64,000 nt of DNA from assembly GCA_009698675.1 (NCBI GenBank), contig WLPT01000005.1:32427-96426 (forward strand), written 5' to 3'. Below, in pieces: positions 9,867 through 21,300 of this stretch. Positions within the stretch are counted from its first letter, which is position 1. Every line of letters starts with the position of its first letter. The stretch is from Actinomycetota bacterium (GTDB lineage: Bacteria; Actinomycetota; Actinomycetes; Nanopelagicales; Nanopelagicaceae). Under the pieces are notes generated by a model that was not told where the DNA came from, did not search any database, and worked only from the letters and a program-made list of their open reading frames with translations. The position numbers were made by a program, and so were the translations under genes.

Positions 9867-10550
9867 TTATAGATTATCCGCGGCGCGCTTTTTTGCTTGG
9901 GCTACCCGCCATTTCGCGATTTCTCCATGATTTCCACTCAATAAAATCTCTGGAACCTGGATATCTCGCCACACTGCAGGTTTGGTGTAGTTAGGGTATT
10001 CAAGGTAGCCCTGCTCATTATGTGACTCTTCACTCAATGAATCAGGATTTCCAAGAACACCTGGTAGCAACCTAGTTATCGCCTCGATCATAACAAGTGA
10101 GGCCACTTCTCCCCCACCTAAAACATAATCGCCGATAGAAACTTCATGTACTCGGATATTGCGTGAAGAGTACTGATGGCTCGAATAGTGCGCTCGGACT
10201 CGATCATCGATTCCCTCATACCGACCGCATGCAAATACAAGGTGGGGTGCTTTAGAAAGTTCGACGGCCATCGGCTGATCAAAGCGCTTTCCAGCTGGAG
10301 TTAAGATAATCAAATCAGTGTCATCGACCATTAAGGGATCTAGAGCTAGACCCCAAATCTCAGGCAACATCACCATTCCAGCACCACCGCCGTAAGGTGT
10401 GTCATCTACTGCGTGATGGTTATTTGTAGCAAAGCTACGCAGATCATGGATTCCAAAACTTACAATCCCGGCACTACTTGCTTTGCCTAGAAGCGAGAGT
10501 TGCAGTGGGGCAAAATAATCAGGAAAAATTGTGACTGCATCTATCTTCAT
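9867..10550 (-). CDS. trmD: tRNA (guanine-N1-)-methyltransferase
   Basis: Methylates G37 of tRNAs to prevent frameshifting. A SPOUT methyltransferase of 227 residues with MKIDAVTIFPDYF at the start, the DDTPYGGGAGM loop, ACGRYEGIDDR and the knot region SIGDYVLGGGE. It is the last gene of the rpsP-KH-rimM-trmD group and overlaps rimM by 4 nt. Confidence 0.98.
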   Translation of the reverse strand: MKIDAVTIFPDYFAPLQLSLLGKASSAGIVSFGIHDLRSFATNNHHAVDDTPYGGGAGMVMLPEIWGLALDPLMVDDTDLIILTPAGKRFDQPMAVELSKAPHLVFACGRYEGIDDRVRAHYSSHQYSSRNIRVHEVSIGDYVLGGGEVASLVMIEAITRLLPGVLGNPDSLSEESHNEQGYLEYPNYTKPAVWRDIQVPEILLSGNHGEIAKWRVAQAKKRAADNL

Positions 10551-11050
10551 GACAAGGCACCAGTTACATCAGGCGGAATTACTACAACACGTTTAGCCAC
10601 TACATCGACAATCGGAACTAACTGACGCACAAATGGGATGAGAGTTTCAAAGGTAGGAGTTTTAATCGCAAGCAAGTCCTGTCCAGGCAGGTTAATGACA
10701 TCGGTAACTTCACCAAATAACTCACCCGACTCAAGATATGCCCTACATCCAATCAACTGCAAGACGTGATAATCATCGGCATCTTCGCGCACCTGATCGA
10801 TATCAACGTCGGCGTAGAGAAGGGTATTGCGAAGCTTCTCAATCTGGTTTCGGTCGGTGTAGCCGGCAAAACCAAGGAGTAAAACCCCATTGTGAACACG
10901 GCCAGAAGTTATCGTCAAAATCCCATGCTCATCACTCTGCAGTTTTTCGCCTACTGCAAATCGGCTATCGGGATCATCGCTGCGCACTTCAATCGTTGCC
11001 TCACCGAGAATTCCATGGGCACGACCGATACGCCCTACGAGTAAACGCAT
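10547..11050 (-). CDS. rimM: 16S rRNA processing protein
   Basis: Assists maturation of the 30S head and binds S19. The 167 residues comprise an N-terminal RimM barrel (LLVGRIGRAHGILGEATIEVRSDDP) and a C-terminal PRC barrel. A 4-nt overlap with trmD and an 18-nt spacer from the KH-domain gene show operonic arrangement. Confidence 0.95.
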   Translation of the reverse strand: MRLLVGRIGRAHGILGEATIEVRSDDPDSRFAVGEKLQSDEHGILTITSGRVHNGVLLLGFAGYTDRNQIEKLRNTLLYADVDIDQVREDADDYHVLQLIGCRAYLESGELFGEVTDVINLPGQDLLAIKTPTFETLIPFVRQLVPIVDVVAKRVVVIPPDVTGALS

Positions 11051-11068
11051 GGCTATGTGAATCGTTAC

Positions 11069-11308
11069 TTAGTTAGGTTCGTCGGTCTCGACGAGATCTA
11101 CACGTACCGTGCGACCTGCGAGCGCGCTAACAACGGTGCGCAACGCCTTAGCGGTGCGACCATTACGTCCAATAACCTTGCCGATATCCTCAGGGTTCAC
11201 GCGAACCTCAAGTGTTGTTCCGCGGCGATGTGTTTTTTCTGAAACAACAACATCATCTGGATTATCGACGATCCCCTTTACTAAATGCTCGAGGGCCTCA
11301 TCCATCAT
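11069..11308 (-). CDS. khpA: KH-domain RNA-binding protein (KhpA/YlqC type)
   Basis: A 79-residue single-KH protein between rpsP and rimM, the usual position of this family. The GxxG loop appears as IGRNGRTAKALR and is followed by a short acidic C-terminus (DLVETDEPN). It probably binds RNA globally with a Jag/KhpB partner, which is not in this window. It starts 2 nt after the rpsP stop; tandem ATG codons occur at 11308 and 11305 and either could serve. Confidence 0.93.
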   Translation of the reverse strand: MMDEALEHLVKGIVDNPDDVVVSEKTHRRGTTLEVRVNPEDIGKVIGRNGRTAKALRTVVSALAGRTVRVDLVETDEPN

Positions 11309-11310
11309 AA

Positions 11311-11856
11311 TTATTCAGCAGCCGCTTCTGTTTCGACCACTGCATCTGTAGTCACAACTTCAGCTGGAACCTCGGACACGGCTTCATTAACTATTGGCTC
11401 GGAGACCTCGGACACAGCCTCTTCAACTATTGGCTCGGAGACTGGATTGGCCTTAGCCGCTAGCTTCTCCTGTGCCTTCTTCTTCAATGTTGTTGCACCC
11501 TCTTTAGGTTCATCCATTGCATTCTTAACTGCAGCCTCGTAAGCAACGTGCTTACCTACACGTGGGGCGGCAACGCGTAGTGTGCCTTCAGTTCCTGGAA
11601 GACCCTTGTGCTTCTGCCAATCTCCAGTCACCTTCAGCAGCGCCTCTACAGCCTCTGATGGTTGTGCGCCAACGCCGAGCCAATACAGAGCACGCTCTGA
11701 GTTGATCTCAATTAGTGATGGCTCTTGTCCTGGAACATAGCGACCGATCTCTTCAATTGAAAGACCGTTACGTGCCTTGCGTGAGTCGGTAACGACGACG
11801 CGGAAAAATGGTGTGCGGATCTTGCCCATGCGCATTAAACGAATTTTTGTAGCCAA
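11311..11856 (-). CDS. rpsP: 30S ribosomal protein S16 with extended acidic tail
   Basis: Small-subunit protein of 181 residues. The first 80 or so match S16 ([35 protein letters not shown]). The remaining hundred form an Ala/Glu/Val-rich tail of the kind found in actinobacterial S16. The start is TTG 11856, with AGGAGA 8 nt upstream; the longer open frame to 11898 is unlikely. The tail contains a 12-residue duplication encoded by two 36-bp repeats. Confidence 0.96.
   Translation of the reverse strand: MATKIRLMRMGKIRTPFFRVVVTDSRKARNGLSIEEIGRYVPGQEPSLIEINSERALYWLGVGAQPSEAVEALLKVTGDWQKHKGLPGTEGTLRVAAPRVGKHVAYEAAVKNAMDEPKEGATTLKKKAQEKLAAKANPVSEPIVEEAVSEVSEPIVNEAVSEVPAEVVTTDAVVETEAAAE
11372..11443 (-). 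repeat. Two 36-bp direct repeats in the rpsP tail
   Basis: Units 11372-11407 and 11408-11443 are nearly identical and encode [12 protein letters not shown] and [12 protein letters not shown]. They lie in the non-core C-terminal extension of S16, so copy-number change would not disturb the ribosome-binding part. Confidence 0.9.
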
Positions 11857-12018
11857 GAAAGGTATCTCCTGTGTATGTGTGTCATACCGTCTCTCCACAG
11901 CGGGGTGCGTGGTGAGAGCGATTCAACTATCGGTAAATGGATGTTGTTAGGGGATAGAGGGCCCCTTCAACAGGTAGCCTATTCTGCCACCATAGGCGTA
12001 GATACGCGAAATCGCCTA
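11857..12018 (-). other. Spacer between ffh and rpsP: rpsP leader
   Basis: These 162 nt hold the rpsP ribosome binding site and presumably its promoter. A TAGGCT hexamer (11976-11981 on the plus strand as AGCCTA) is one -10 candidate, without a clear -35. A small AGGGG/CCCCT hairpin lies in the middle. No coding region or tRNA was seen. Confidence 0.4.
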
Positions 12019-13440
12019 CTAAGACTCCTCTAACGCCCGTTTAGCTGGATTGCCCGACTTAGACCTCTTCTTAGGTTTAGCCTGATTCTTAGGCGGGGCC
12101 ATCGCAGGGGCTCCCATCCCGGCTGGCATGCCAGTCTGGCGCACCTGTTTCATCATCTTCTGCGCCGCAGAGAAGCGTTCGAGGAGGGTATTGACCTCTG
12201 AAACTCTGCGCCCGGAGCCAACTGCGATTCGCGCCCGGCGCGAGCCATTTAAGGTTTTAGGATCGCGGCGCTCGCTAGGTGTCATCGACTCAACGATGGC
12301 TCTAGTTCGAACTATCTCCCCCTCGTCAAAGTTTTCAATCTCTTTCCTCATCGCCCCAGCCCCTGGCAACATCCCCAAGAGTTTTGACATAGATCCCATC
12401 TTCGACATTGCACTTAGTTGGTCAAGGAAATCCTCCAACGTGAAATCCTCACCGCTTGCAAACTTTGCCTCCAACTTTGCCGACGTATCGCCATCAAAGG
12501 CCTTCTTGGCAGCTTCGGCCAACGTTGCGACATCGCCCATTCCCAGAATTCGAGATGCCATGCGATCGGGATAAAAAATATCAAAATCAGAGATCTTTTC
12601 ACCCGTTGATGCAAACATGATTGGTCGTTTAGTAATCGAGGCTATGGATAGAGCGGCGCCACCGCGAGCATCGCCATCGAGCTTAGTTAAGACAACACCA
12701 TCAAAGCCCACGCCAGTTAGGAAGGCCTGCGATGTCCGTACGGCATCTTGACCCATCATCGCATCAACTACAAATAAAATCTCATCAGGGGCTACTGCAT
12801 CACGGATATCACTTGCCTGTTTCATTAAATCGGCATCGACACCTAATCGGCCTGCCGTATCTACAATGACCATGTTGTACTGCTTGGCTTTTGCAAATTC
12901 AATTCCGGCCTTTGCCACCTTTACGGGATCTCCAACGCCATTACCCGGCTCTGGTGCAAAGACTGGAACAGCGATACTTGCGCCGACAACTTGGAGTTGA
13001 GTAACCGCATTTGGTCTTTGTAAATCAGAGGCGACTAAGAGCGGAGTATTTCCTTGATCTGCGTAAAACTTCGCTAACTTTCCAGCAAGGGTTGTCTTGC
13101 CGGCTCCTTGTAGACCAGCCAACATAATTACAGTTGGTGGGTTCTTTGAAAATCGAACTCTGCGTGCCTGGCCGCCCAAAATCTCAACTAAAGAAGCGTT
13201 AACGATTTCAAAGATTGCATTGGCTTGATTTGTACCTGCCTGCATCGACGCTATGGCATCAATAGCTTTCTCCTTGATATCTAAGACAAATGAATCAACA
13301 ACCTCTAATGCAACATCTGATTCCAGTAGCGCCTGCCTAATCTGCCCAGACATGGACTCGATATCGTCCTTGGAAATCTTTCCGCGAGAGCGAAGGGATG
13401 AGAATGTGGCGCTAAAACGTGAACTCAATGAATCAAACAT
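12019..13440 (-). CDS. ffh: Signal recognition particle protein Ffh
   Basis: GTPase that binds 4.5S RNA and signal peptides and docks with FtsY at the membrane. The 473 residues contain the N domain, G1 GLQGAGKTT near 110, DTAGR, TKLDGDARGG, and a methionine-rich M domain (GSMSKLLGMLPGAGAM, QKMMKQVRQTGMPAGMG). A basic Lys-rich C-terminus follows. It starts 12 nt after the glnD stop. No SRP RNA gene was recognised in this window. Confidence 0.98.
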   Translation of the reverse strand: MFDSLSSRFSATFSSLRSRGKISKDDIESMSGQIRQALLESDVALEVVDSFVLDIKEKAIDAIASMQAGTNQANAIFEIVNASLVEILGGQARRVRFSKNPPTVIMLAGLQGAGKTTLAGKLAKFYADQGNTPLLVASDLQRPNAVTQLQVVGASIAVPVFAPEPGNGVGDPVKVAKAGIEFAKAKQYNMVIVDTAGRLGVDADLMKQASDIRDAVAPDEILFVVDAMMGQDAVRTSQAFLTGVGFDGVVLTKLDGDARGGAALSIASITKRPIMFASTGEKISDFDIFYPDRMASRILGMGDVATLAEAAKKAFDGDTSAKLEAKFASGEDFTLEDFLDQLSAMSKMGSMSKLLGMLPGAGAMRKEIENFDEGEIVRTRAIVESMTPSERRDPKTLNGSRRARIAVGSGRRVSEVNTLLERFSAAQKMMKQVRQTGMPAGMGAPAMAPPKNQAKPKKRSKSGNPAKRALEES

Positions 13441-13452
13441 GATGAGCTAAGA

Positions 13453-15729
13453 CTACTTCAGCGCAAGGCGCAGTTGCGACGTAACCTCTTGAGCCCGCAC
13501 ATCACTTAACGGTCCGCCCCTTAACTCAGTCACATATAAGGTGTCGATAGCTTCCGCGCCAAGGGTTGTAACAATCGCTGAGCGAATATCGACCTTCGCG
13601 TGAGTAATCGCCGATCCAATTCTAAAAAGCAATCCAGGGCGGTCATGGCTGCGCACTTCGATTACCGTCGCATCGGTTGCTGCATCATTAAAATAAACGA
13701 CTTCAGGTGCCGGCACAGGAATACTTGGGATGGATGCATAGGCCTTAGCGCGAGCCACTAACCTCTCCTCTACGTGCGTTGAGTTCTCAAAAGCCTTTAC
13801 GATCTCGTTACGTAACCCAACTTGAGTAATCTCAGGTGCATGCGGCTCTGGAGAGACTACCCAGAACATAACTGCCGATGGTCCATGGCTTTTGGTACGC
13901 GCCGATTTAACATCCAATCGCGATGCATTTAATACACCGGCTACGAGTGAGAGTAAACCTGGTTTATCGGGTGAAACTATTTCAATCCAATATCCGCTGT
14001 CGTGCTTTTCTAGAACTACGGTAAGTACGCCGCTCTGTGCTTGAGCTAGCTGCTCATCAGTTAGCGCTGGTTGCTCGGCAATCATCGAACCTGACATTGT
14101 GCGACGTACGCGGTGAACTAAATCATTTACTAGCGAAGCCTTCCAATCGCTCCATCCAGCACTTCCCGTAGCCTCACCATCGGCAACACTGAGTGCGTGC
14201 AATAGTTCAAGGGTATTGAGATCGGGGATAACATCGATGATCGATGCAATCGTTGCCGGATCATCTAAATCGCGCCGAGTAGCTGTGGCAGAGAGTAAGA
14301 GGTGGTGTTTGACAAGAATCTGCAAAGTTACGACATCGGCCTGAGAGAAACCAATACGCATTGCAAGTGGTGCGATTAAACGCTCTCCACGATCTGAGTG
14401 ATCCTCATCGCTGCCCTTGCCTATGTCATGAAAGAGCGCAGCAAAGAGGAGTAAATCCGGGCGGTGTACCTTTCGCGTTAAAGTGGCTGCATGCACGGCC
14501 GTTTCAACCATGTGTCTATCAACGGTATGACGGTGTAGCGCGTTGCGTTGGGCAAGTGAGCGAAGCGGGCGCCACTCTGGAATCCAGGAAAAGATGATCT
14601 CCTCTTGATCCAAACTCTCAAAAACCCGCACCATCGACTCTCCTGCGCCAATGAGTGCAATAAGATTTTCTCGTGCCTCACGTGGCCATGGCGAAGGTAG
14701 CTCTCCACTGCCCTCACGTAGTGATGCCGTAATTAATGCGCAGCTCTCAAGGGATATTGGCAGACCTAACTGCGCTGCCGTTGCAGCCGCACGTAATCCA
14801 ATAAGAGGATCTTTATCAAATGAGGCCAGTGGATCGATGACTATCTCATTGTCACTGACGTTAATGCCCGCAGCAACTGAAACGCTTTGAGGCCTTCGAA
14901 AGAATCGCCCAAGAGGTTTCTTGCCTTTGTGATCGAGTAGGTGCCAGGTGTACTCCAATAAGTAGTCAACTAAACGCGCAGCCTGTGCCACTTCACTCAT
15001 CATGGCGTCGGCATCGACATAGTTAAGGGCTTTAGCGACCTTGTCCTGCTCTTGAAATAGCAACCTGTCTTTATTTCTTCCAGTTGTCGTATGTAAGCTT
15101 TCACGCAGATTATTGAGTGTTGATTCAGCCCAGCTGATTCGTTCAAGTGGCACGGGTACCGCACCCGATAGTGCGATTGCTCGTAGCGCCGTTATGTCAC
15201 GCAGACCACCGCGTGCCTCCTTAATATCTGGCTCAAGTAAGTAAGCCAACTCCCCTGAACGCTCATAGCGTGCCGACATGGACGCTCGAAGCTCGGGTAA
15301 ACGTGCTCTGGAATTTTTGTGCCAACTATCCACACTATCTCGCGCAACGGCAGCAACCAGTTCGGCATCACCTGCAACAAAACGGATATCTAGCAAGCCG
15401 AGTGCAACTTTTAAATCACTGGCAGATGTCTTAGCCGTTTCACTTCGAGTACGTACTGAATGATCGACGGAGTTTGAGTCCCATAAGGGATAGAGGAGCG
15501 CGTTTACAAAAGCGTTCAATTTTTCACTCGTGAATTGGCCTTGGTGAAGAATGAGAATATCTAAATCTGAACCAGGTGCTAACTCTGCGCGCCCATATCC
15601 CCCAACGGCTGCAACTGCCACGCCTTTTTCTCCATTGTTTCCAAGATGTGCTTTTACTGCCAAATTAAATAGTGTGAGAAGAGAGCGATCGCTCTCGTTC
15701 GATCGCTCTCTTCTCTCACGTGTTCCCAT
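13453..15729 (-). CDS. glnD: [Protein-PII] uridylyltransferase/uridylyl-removing enzyme
   Basis: Senses glutamine and modifies PII. Domains in order: nucleotidyltransferase (GGYGRAELAPGSDLD), HD hydrolase (HTVDRHMVETAVHA, LFHDIGKGSD) and two C-terminal ACT domains (PDKPGLLSLVAGV, HDRPGLLFRIGSA). It is about 758 residues from ATG 15729, which lies 10 nt after the glnB stop. A GTG at 15765 (overlapping glnB) and a TTG at 15663 (just past a large palindrome) are alternatives. The palindrome at 15676-15715 falls within the first coding residues if ATG is right, giving an odd Arg/Glu-rich N-terminus (TRERRERSNESDR). Confidence 0.95.
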   Translation of the reverse strand: MGTRERRERSNESDRSLLTLFNLAVKAHLGNNGEKGVAVAAVGGYGRAELAPGSDLDILILHQGQFTSEKLNAFVNALLYPLWDSNSVDHSVRTRSETAKTSASDLKVALGLLDIRFVAGDAELVAAVARDSVDSWHKNSRARLPELRASMSARYERSGELAYLLEPDIKEARGGLRDITALRAIALSGAVPVPLERISWAESTLNNLRESLHTTTGRNKDRLLFQEQDKVAKALNYVDADAMMSEVAQAARLVDYLLEYTWHLLDHKGKKPLGRFFRRPQSVSVAAGINVSDNEIVIDPLASFDKDPLIGLRAAATAAQLGLPISLESCALITASLREGSGELPSPWPREARENLIALIGAGESMVRVFESLDQEEIIFSWIPEWRPLRSLAQRNALHRHTVDRHMVETAVHAATLTRKVHRPDLLLFAALFHDIGKGSDEDHSDRGERLIAPLAMRIGFSQADVVTLQILVKHHLLLSATATRRDLDDPATIASIIDVIPDLNTLELLHALSVADGEATGSAGWSDWKASLVNDLVHRVRRTMSGSMIAEQPALTDEQLAQAQSGVLTVVLEKHDSGYWIEIVSPDKPGLLSLVAGVLNASRLDVKSARTKSHGPSAVMFWVVSPEPHAPEITQVGLRNEIVKAFENSTHVEERLVARAKAYASIPSIPVPAPEVVYFNDAATDATVIEVRSHDRPGLLFRIGSAITHAKVDIRSAIVTTLGAEAIDTLYVTELRGGPLSDVRAQEVTSQLRLALK
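15676..15715 (-). repeat. 16-bp perfect inverted repeat at the glnB/glnD junction
   Basis: Arms 15676-15691 and 15700-15715 are perfect reverse complements around an 8-nt spacer, each containing CGATCG. It begins about 25 nt downstream of the glnB stop. In glnD mRNA it would form a very stable hairpin followed by a T-rich stretch (ACACTATTTAATTT), so it could be an attenuator or processing site between glnB and glnD. Confidence 0.85.
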
Positions 15730-15739
15730 GTTCGCTATC

Positions 15740-17379
<1,640 letters not shown>

Positions 17380-17518
17380 GAGAAGAATCTGCTTTCGGGT
17401 AATAACTACTCGATTTCTCGCCGTTGAGATTGGGGCAAAGATGCCCGAAGGCGGTTACGGGATTGGCTCACTTTGGTTTCAGACGCGTTGCAAAAAGCGG
17501 TTCAATGTTAAATCTAGG
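17380..17518 (-). other. Spacer between ftsY and amt: presumed amt promoter
   Basis: These 139 nt lie between the ftsY stop and amt start. I looked for GlnR-type (GTnAC/GAAAC) and AmtR-type sites; short GTAAC and GAAAC words occur but not in the expected spacing. A 5-bp GGGCA/TGCCC hairpin is near 17432-17446. No gene is seen. Confidence 0.4.
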
Positions 17519-18358
17519 TTACGAGAGCAGCCCCGAAATATAGGCCTCTGGGTCGAAAGCGGCGAAATCGCTCTCAGACTCCCCTGTACCGATCCACTTG
17601 ATGGGAATACCCAACTCGCTCTCAATTGCAAGGGCTATCCCGCCTCTTGCGCTGCCATCGAGTTTAGTCAGGATAATTCCAGTCACATTAACGCTTTCGG
17701 AAAATATTCTGGCCTGTGCCAATCCATTTTGCCCGGTTGTCGCATCGATTGTTAGCAGGACTTCGCTAACTGGAGAGGTTTTCTCAACTACCCGTTTTAC
17801 CTTTTCCAGTTCATTCATAAGATCACTCTTATTATGCAACCGCCCGGCGGTATCAATGACTAAATAATCCGCCAAAATCTCTTCCGCTCGTTTAGCAGCA
17901 TCGTATGCAACGGATGCAGGATCACCGTTTGCTTTACCGGCAATAACTTCAACTCCTATCCGCCCTCCCCACGTCTGCAACTGTTCTACGGCAGCTGCAC
18001 GAAAGGTGTCGCCTGCTGCAACGATAATCGATGCCCCGGATCTCTTAATATGTGCGGCTAACTTTGCAACCGATGTAGTTTTACCCGTCCCATTGACTCC
18101 CACGACTAATACCACCGTTGTGCCATCTGGATTTGTCAGAAGTTGCCGCGACTTCTGACTCAAATGTGATGTAAGCGTTTGAATGAGTGCGGCCTCGGCA
18201 TTCTCGCTCTTGACTTTATGGGCCATGGCCAATAACTCTTGTGTAAGCCCCGGTCCTATATCTGATGCTAAAAGTTCACGTTCTAACTCTTGCCAGTCGG
18301 AAGTCGTAAAGGAGTTTTCTCCCTTAATTTTTGCGATGAACTTACTAAAAAGACCCAT
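17519..18358 (-). CDS. ftsY: Signal recognition particle receptor FtsY
   Basis: Membrane-docking GTPase partner of Ffh. The NG core is complete: G1 GVNGTGKTT, DTFRAAA, DTAGR and TKLDGSARGG. At 279 residues it lacks the long acidic A domain of E. coli FtsY, leaving only a short N-terminal helix (MGLFSKFIAKIKG) that could contact lipid. It lies 12 nt downstream of smc. Confidence 0.97.
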   Translation of the reverse strand: MGLFSKFIAKIKGENSFTTSDWQELERELLASDIGPGLTQELLAMAHKVKSENAEAALIQTLTSHLSQKSRQLLTNPDGTTVVLVVGVNGTGKTTSVAKLAAHIKRSGASIIVAAGDTFRAAAVEQLQTWGGRIGVEVIAGKANGDPASVAYDAAKRAEEILADYLVIDTAGRLHNKSDLMNELEKVKRVVEKTSPVSEVLLTIDATTGQNGLAQARIFSESVNVTGIILTKLDGSARGGIALAIESELGIPIKWIGTGESESDFAAFDPEAYISGLLS

Positions 18359-18370
18359 TCTAAAAGCTTT

Positions 18371-21300
18371 CTAGCTTGCGTCTGATTCACGAAGACGTTG
18401 CGAGATTACCTCTGTAACACCATCCCCGCGCATAGTCACGCCATAAAGTGCATCGGCAATTTCCATCGTGCGCTTTTGGTGAGTAATAATAATTAATTGA
18501 GAACTTGCTCGTAACTCCTCAAGAACTCCAAGAAGGCGGCCAAGGTTGACATCATCTAGCGCAGCTTCAACTTCATCTAATACATAGAATGGACTTGGAC
18601 GAGCTTTAAAGATAGCAACGAGCATTGCGACGGCAGTTAAAGATTTTTCTCCACCAGAGAGCAGTGAGAGGCGTTTAATTCGCTTGCCGGGAGGTCTGGC
18701 TTCAACATCGACACCACTTGTGAGTGGATTTTCTGGATCTACGAGTATCAGGCGACCATCTCCACCTGGGAATAGGCGAGCAAATATCTCCTCAAAATGT
18801 CGCGCGGTGTCCTCGAAGGCCTCCATGAATATCGTTTGAACCCGGTCATCTACCTCTTTAATAATGTCGAGTAGATCTTTCTTAGTATTTTTTAAATCCT
18901 CAAGTTGGTCTGCTAAGAACTTCAGGCGCTCTTCCAGCGATGAGAACTCTTCAAGGGCCAAAGGATTAATTTTACCTAGCAAATTCAGAGAACGTTCGGC
19001 CGATGCAAGACGTTTTTCCTGTTGATCGCGGCGATATGGAATCAACTCAGTCGTAACAATCTCCCCATCCTCATTTTCGAAGAAGGTAGGGACATCATTT
19101 TCTGGACCATATTCGGCAACAAGAGTCTGTGTATCGATAGCGAACTCTTCAGCTGTTTTGTTTTCAAGAGATTCAATTCGCATGCGCTGTTCTGCGCGTG
19201 CAATCTCATCACGATGCACACTTGAAGTCAGGGCTTCTAACTCAGTTGCAAGCTCGCGTCCACGAGTACGAACCGTAAGCGTCTCACCTTCTCGAAGTAC
19301 GCGTGACTCTTCCAAGCGAGCACGCTCGACTGCCGCCTTGGAAATCGAACGCTCTATGTGAATGAGAACTTCGTAGGCCGACTCTGCTATGGCCTGGGAG
19401 ATGAGAGCTGCACGTGCACGAGCACTACGACGTATTACCGCGCGTTCAGAGGCTTCGCGCTCATTTCGGGCAGCCACTTCCAAAGCTAAGGCACGAGCTG
19501 CAACCGATGTGACCCGCTCTTCAATTGTTCGCACCGCAAGACGTGCTTCAACCTCTGCAGTTCGTGCAACCGACACGGCGTTACGAAGGTTCTCAGTAAG
19601 TGTGTGATCAGGCTCTGCAACTGCGCCAGCTTGGTGAAGTTGATTTTGAGCAACTAATAAATCGCCCTCATCGCGCACTTGGGCCGTTGTTGCCTCATTT
19701 ATATTTACATTTAACCGCTCAACTTCTGCCATCGCAGATTTCATATTCTGACCCGAAACCGCCAACTGCTCGGTTAATGCACCTATACGTGCATCGGACT
19801 CATTGAGTTTAGAAAGTGCTAAATCATAATCACTTTGTCGGCTTGCAACTTCAACCGTCTGGCTGGAAATTTCAAATTTCAAGCGATCACATGTGTGCGA
19901 TATTTCAGAAAGTTTGCTCTCTAGTCCTGCGATGAGGGCGTTGATTTCGATGAGAGATGATGAGGATTTAGAGCCTCCACGAGCACGAGAACCCGTAACT
20001 ACATCCCCATCGCGAGTAACAACACTAACGCCTGGATTGGCTCGAAGAATAGCTTCGGCATCGCGCGCCGAATCTGCAACAACAATATTTGCAAGCAATG
20101 AAGTGATAAGTGCGCCGATTGAGGAAGATCGAACGTGAGATGCTAAGGATGTAAGACCTGATGGAATTGAAGAATTGGATTGTGCGTTTGCGTCATAGAC
20201 CAAAACATCGGCTTGGCCAAGGTTTTCACTGCGCAATGTTGTTAGGGCCGTTACAGCAGATGATAAATCCTGCACGACAACTGCATCGGCAAGCGTGCCA
20301 AGTGCGGCAGCTGCAGCGCTCTCCCACCCTGAATCTATTTCGACCAGAGAGGCTACCGAACCAAGAATATGCACGCCTCGTGAATCACGCAGCAAAGCTG
20401 AAGCACCATCGCGATTTTGTGAAGTCAACTTCATAGCTTCAATTTTGGATTCAATGGCATTGCGTTCTCGATCGGCCAGGCGTTCGGCCTCTACCAGCTC
20501 TTGAAACTTTGATTTTGCCGACTCTATATTTGATTTTGTAGTTTCAAACTGTGAGTCAAGACCTTTCTCACCAGTATCTGCACTAGCGATATCGAGTTCA
20601 TATGTTGAATACTCTCGTTGCGCCGAATCAACACGTGCCTGGGCTTCATTGCGCGCCCGAACTAATCGTTCAATCTCTTCAGAGATAGCTTCAAGTCGTG
20701 CTTGCAGGGATTTAATGTGTCCCTCTTGTCGTGCAGTGCCTTCTCGCGCATCGGCAATTGCACGCATCGCAGCTGCAATTGTGTCTTCATCTAACTTCAG
20801 CGCCTGTTCACTTTGTGCAAGGGCGGATGTGGCCAACTGTAAATCCTGTTGAGAAGTTGAAACATTTGCCCTTAATTCAAGCTCCTGTTTGCGAAGTTCC
20901 TGCGCATCTTTCTCAAGGGCGTCAGGATCGCGTCCAGATGATCGGGCCTCTTCGGCCTCTTCATTGAGAAAACGTGATCGTTCCTGGGCCAAACTTTGAG
21001 TTCCTCTAAATTTCTCACGAAGTGAGTTCAATTGGTAATAGGTTTCCTGTGCTTGAACTAAAAGTGGGCCTTCGAATGCAGCTTGCGCATCGAGGGCTCC
21101 TTCTCGCGCACGGATAGATTCAACTTCACTTTCAACGCCCGCACGACGCTCTCGAAGAGATGTTTCATCGGCCACTTCGGCATCAAGGGTTTTCGATAGT
21201 GAAATAAAATCATCTGCCAAGATACGAAGTTTTGCATCGCGAAGATCTGCTTGAATCGTCGCCGCTTTTTTCGCAACCTCTGCCTGTTTACCCAATGGGC

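Noticed and set aside
12128..12574. 148-codon plus-strand open frame inside ffh
   Set aside because: Antisense to the highly conserved Ffh M and G domains; no independent support.
17380..17518. GlnR or AmtR operator before amt
   Set aside because: Single half-site words occur but not at the spacing these regulators need.
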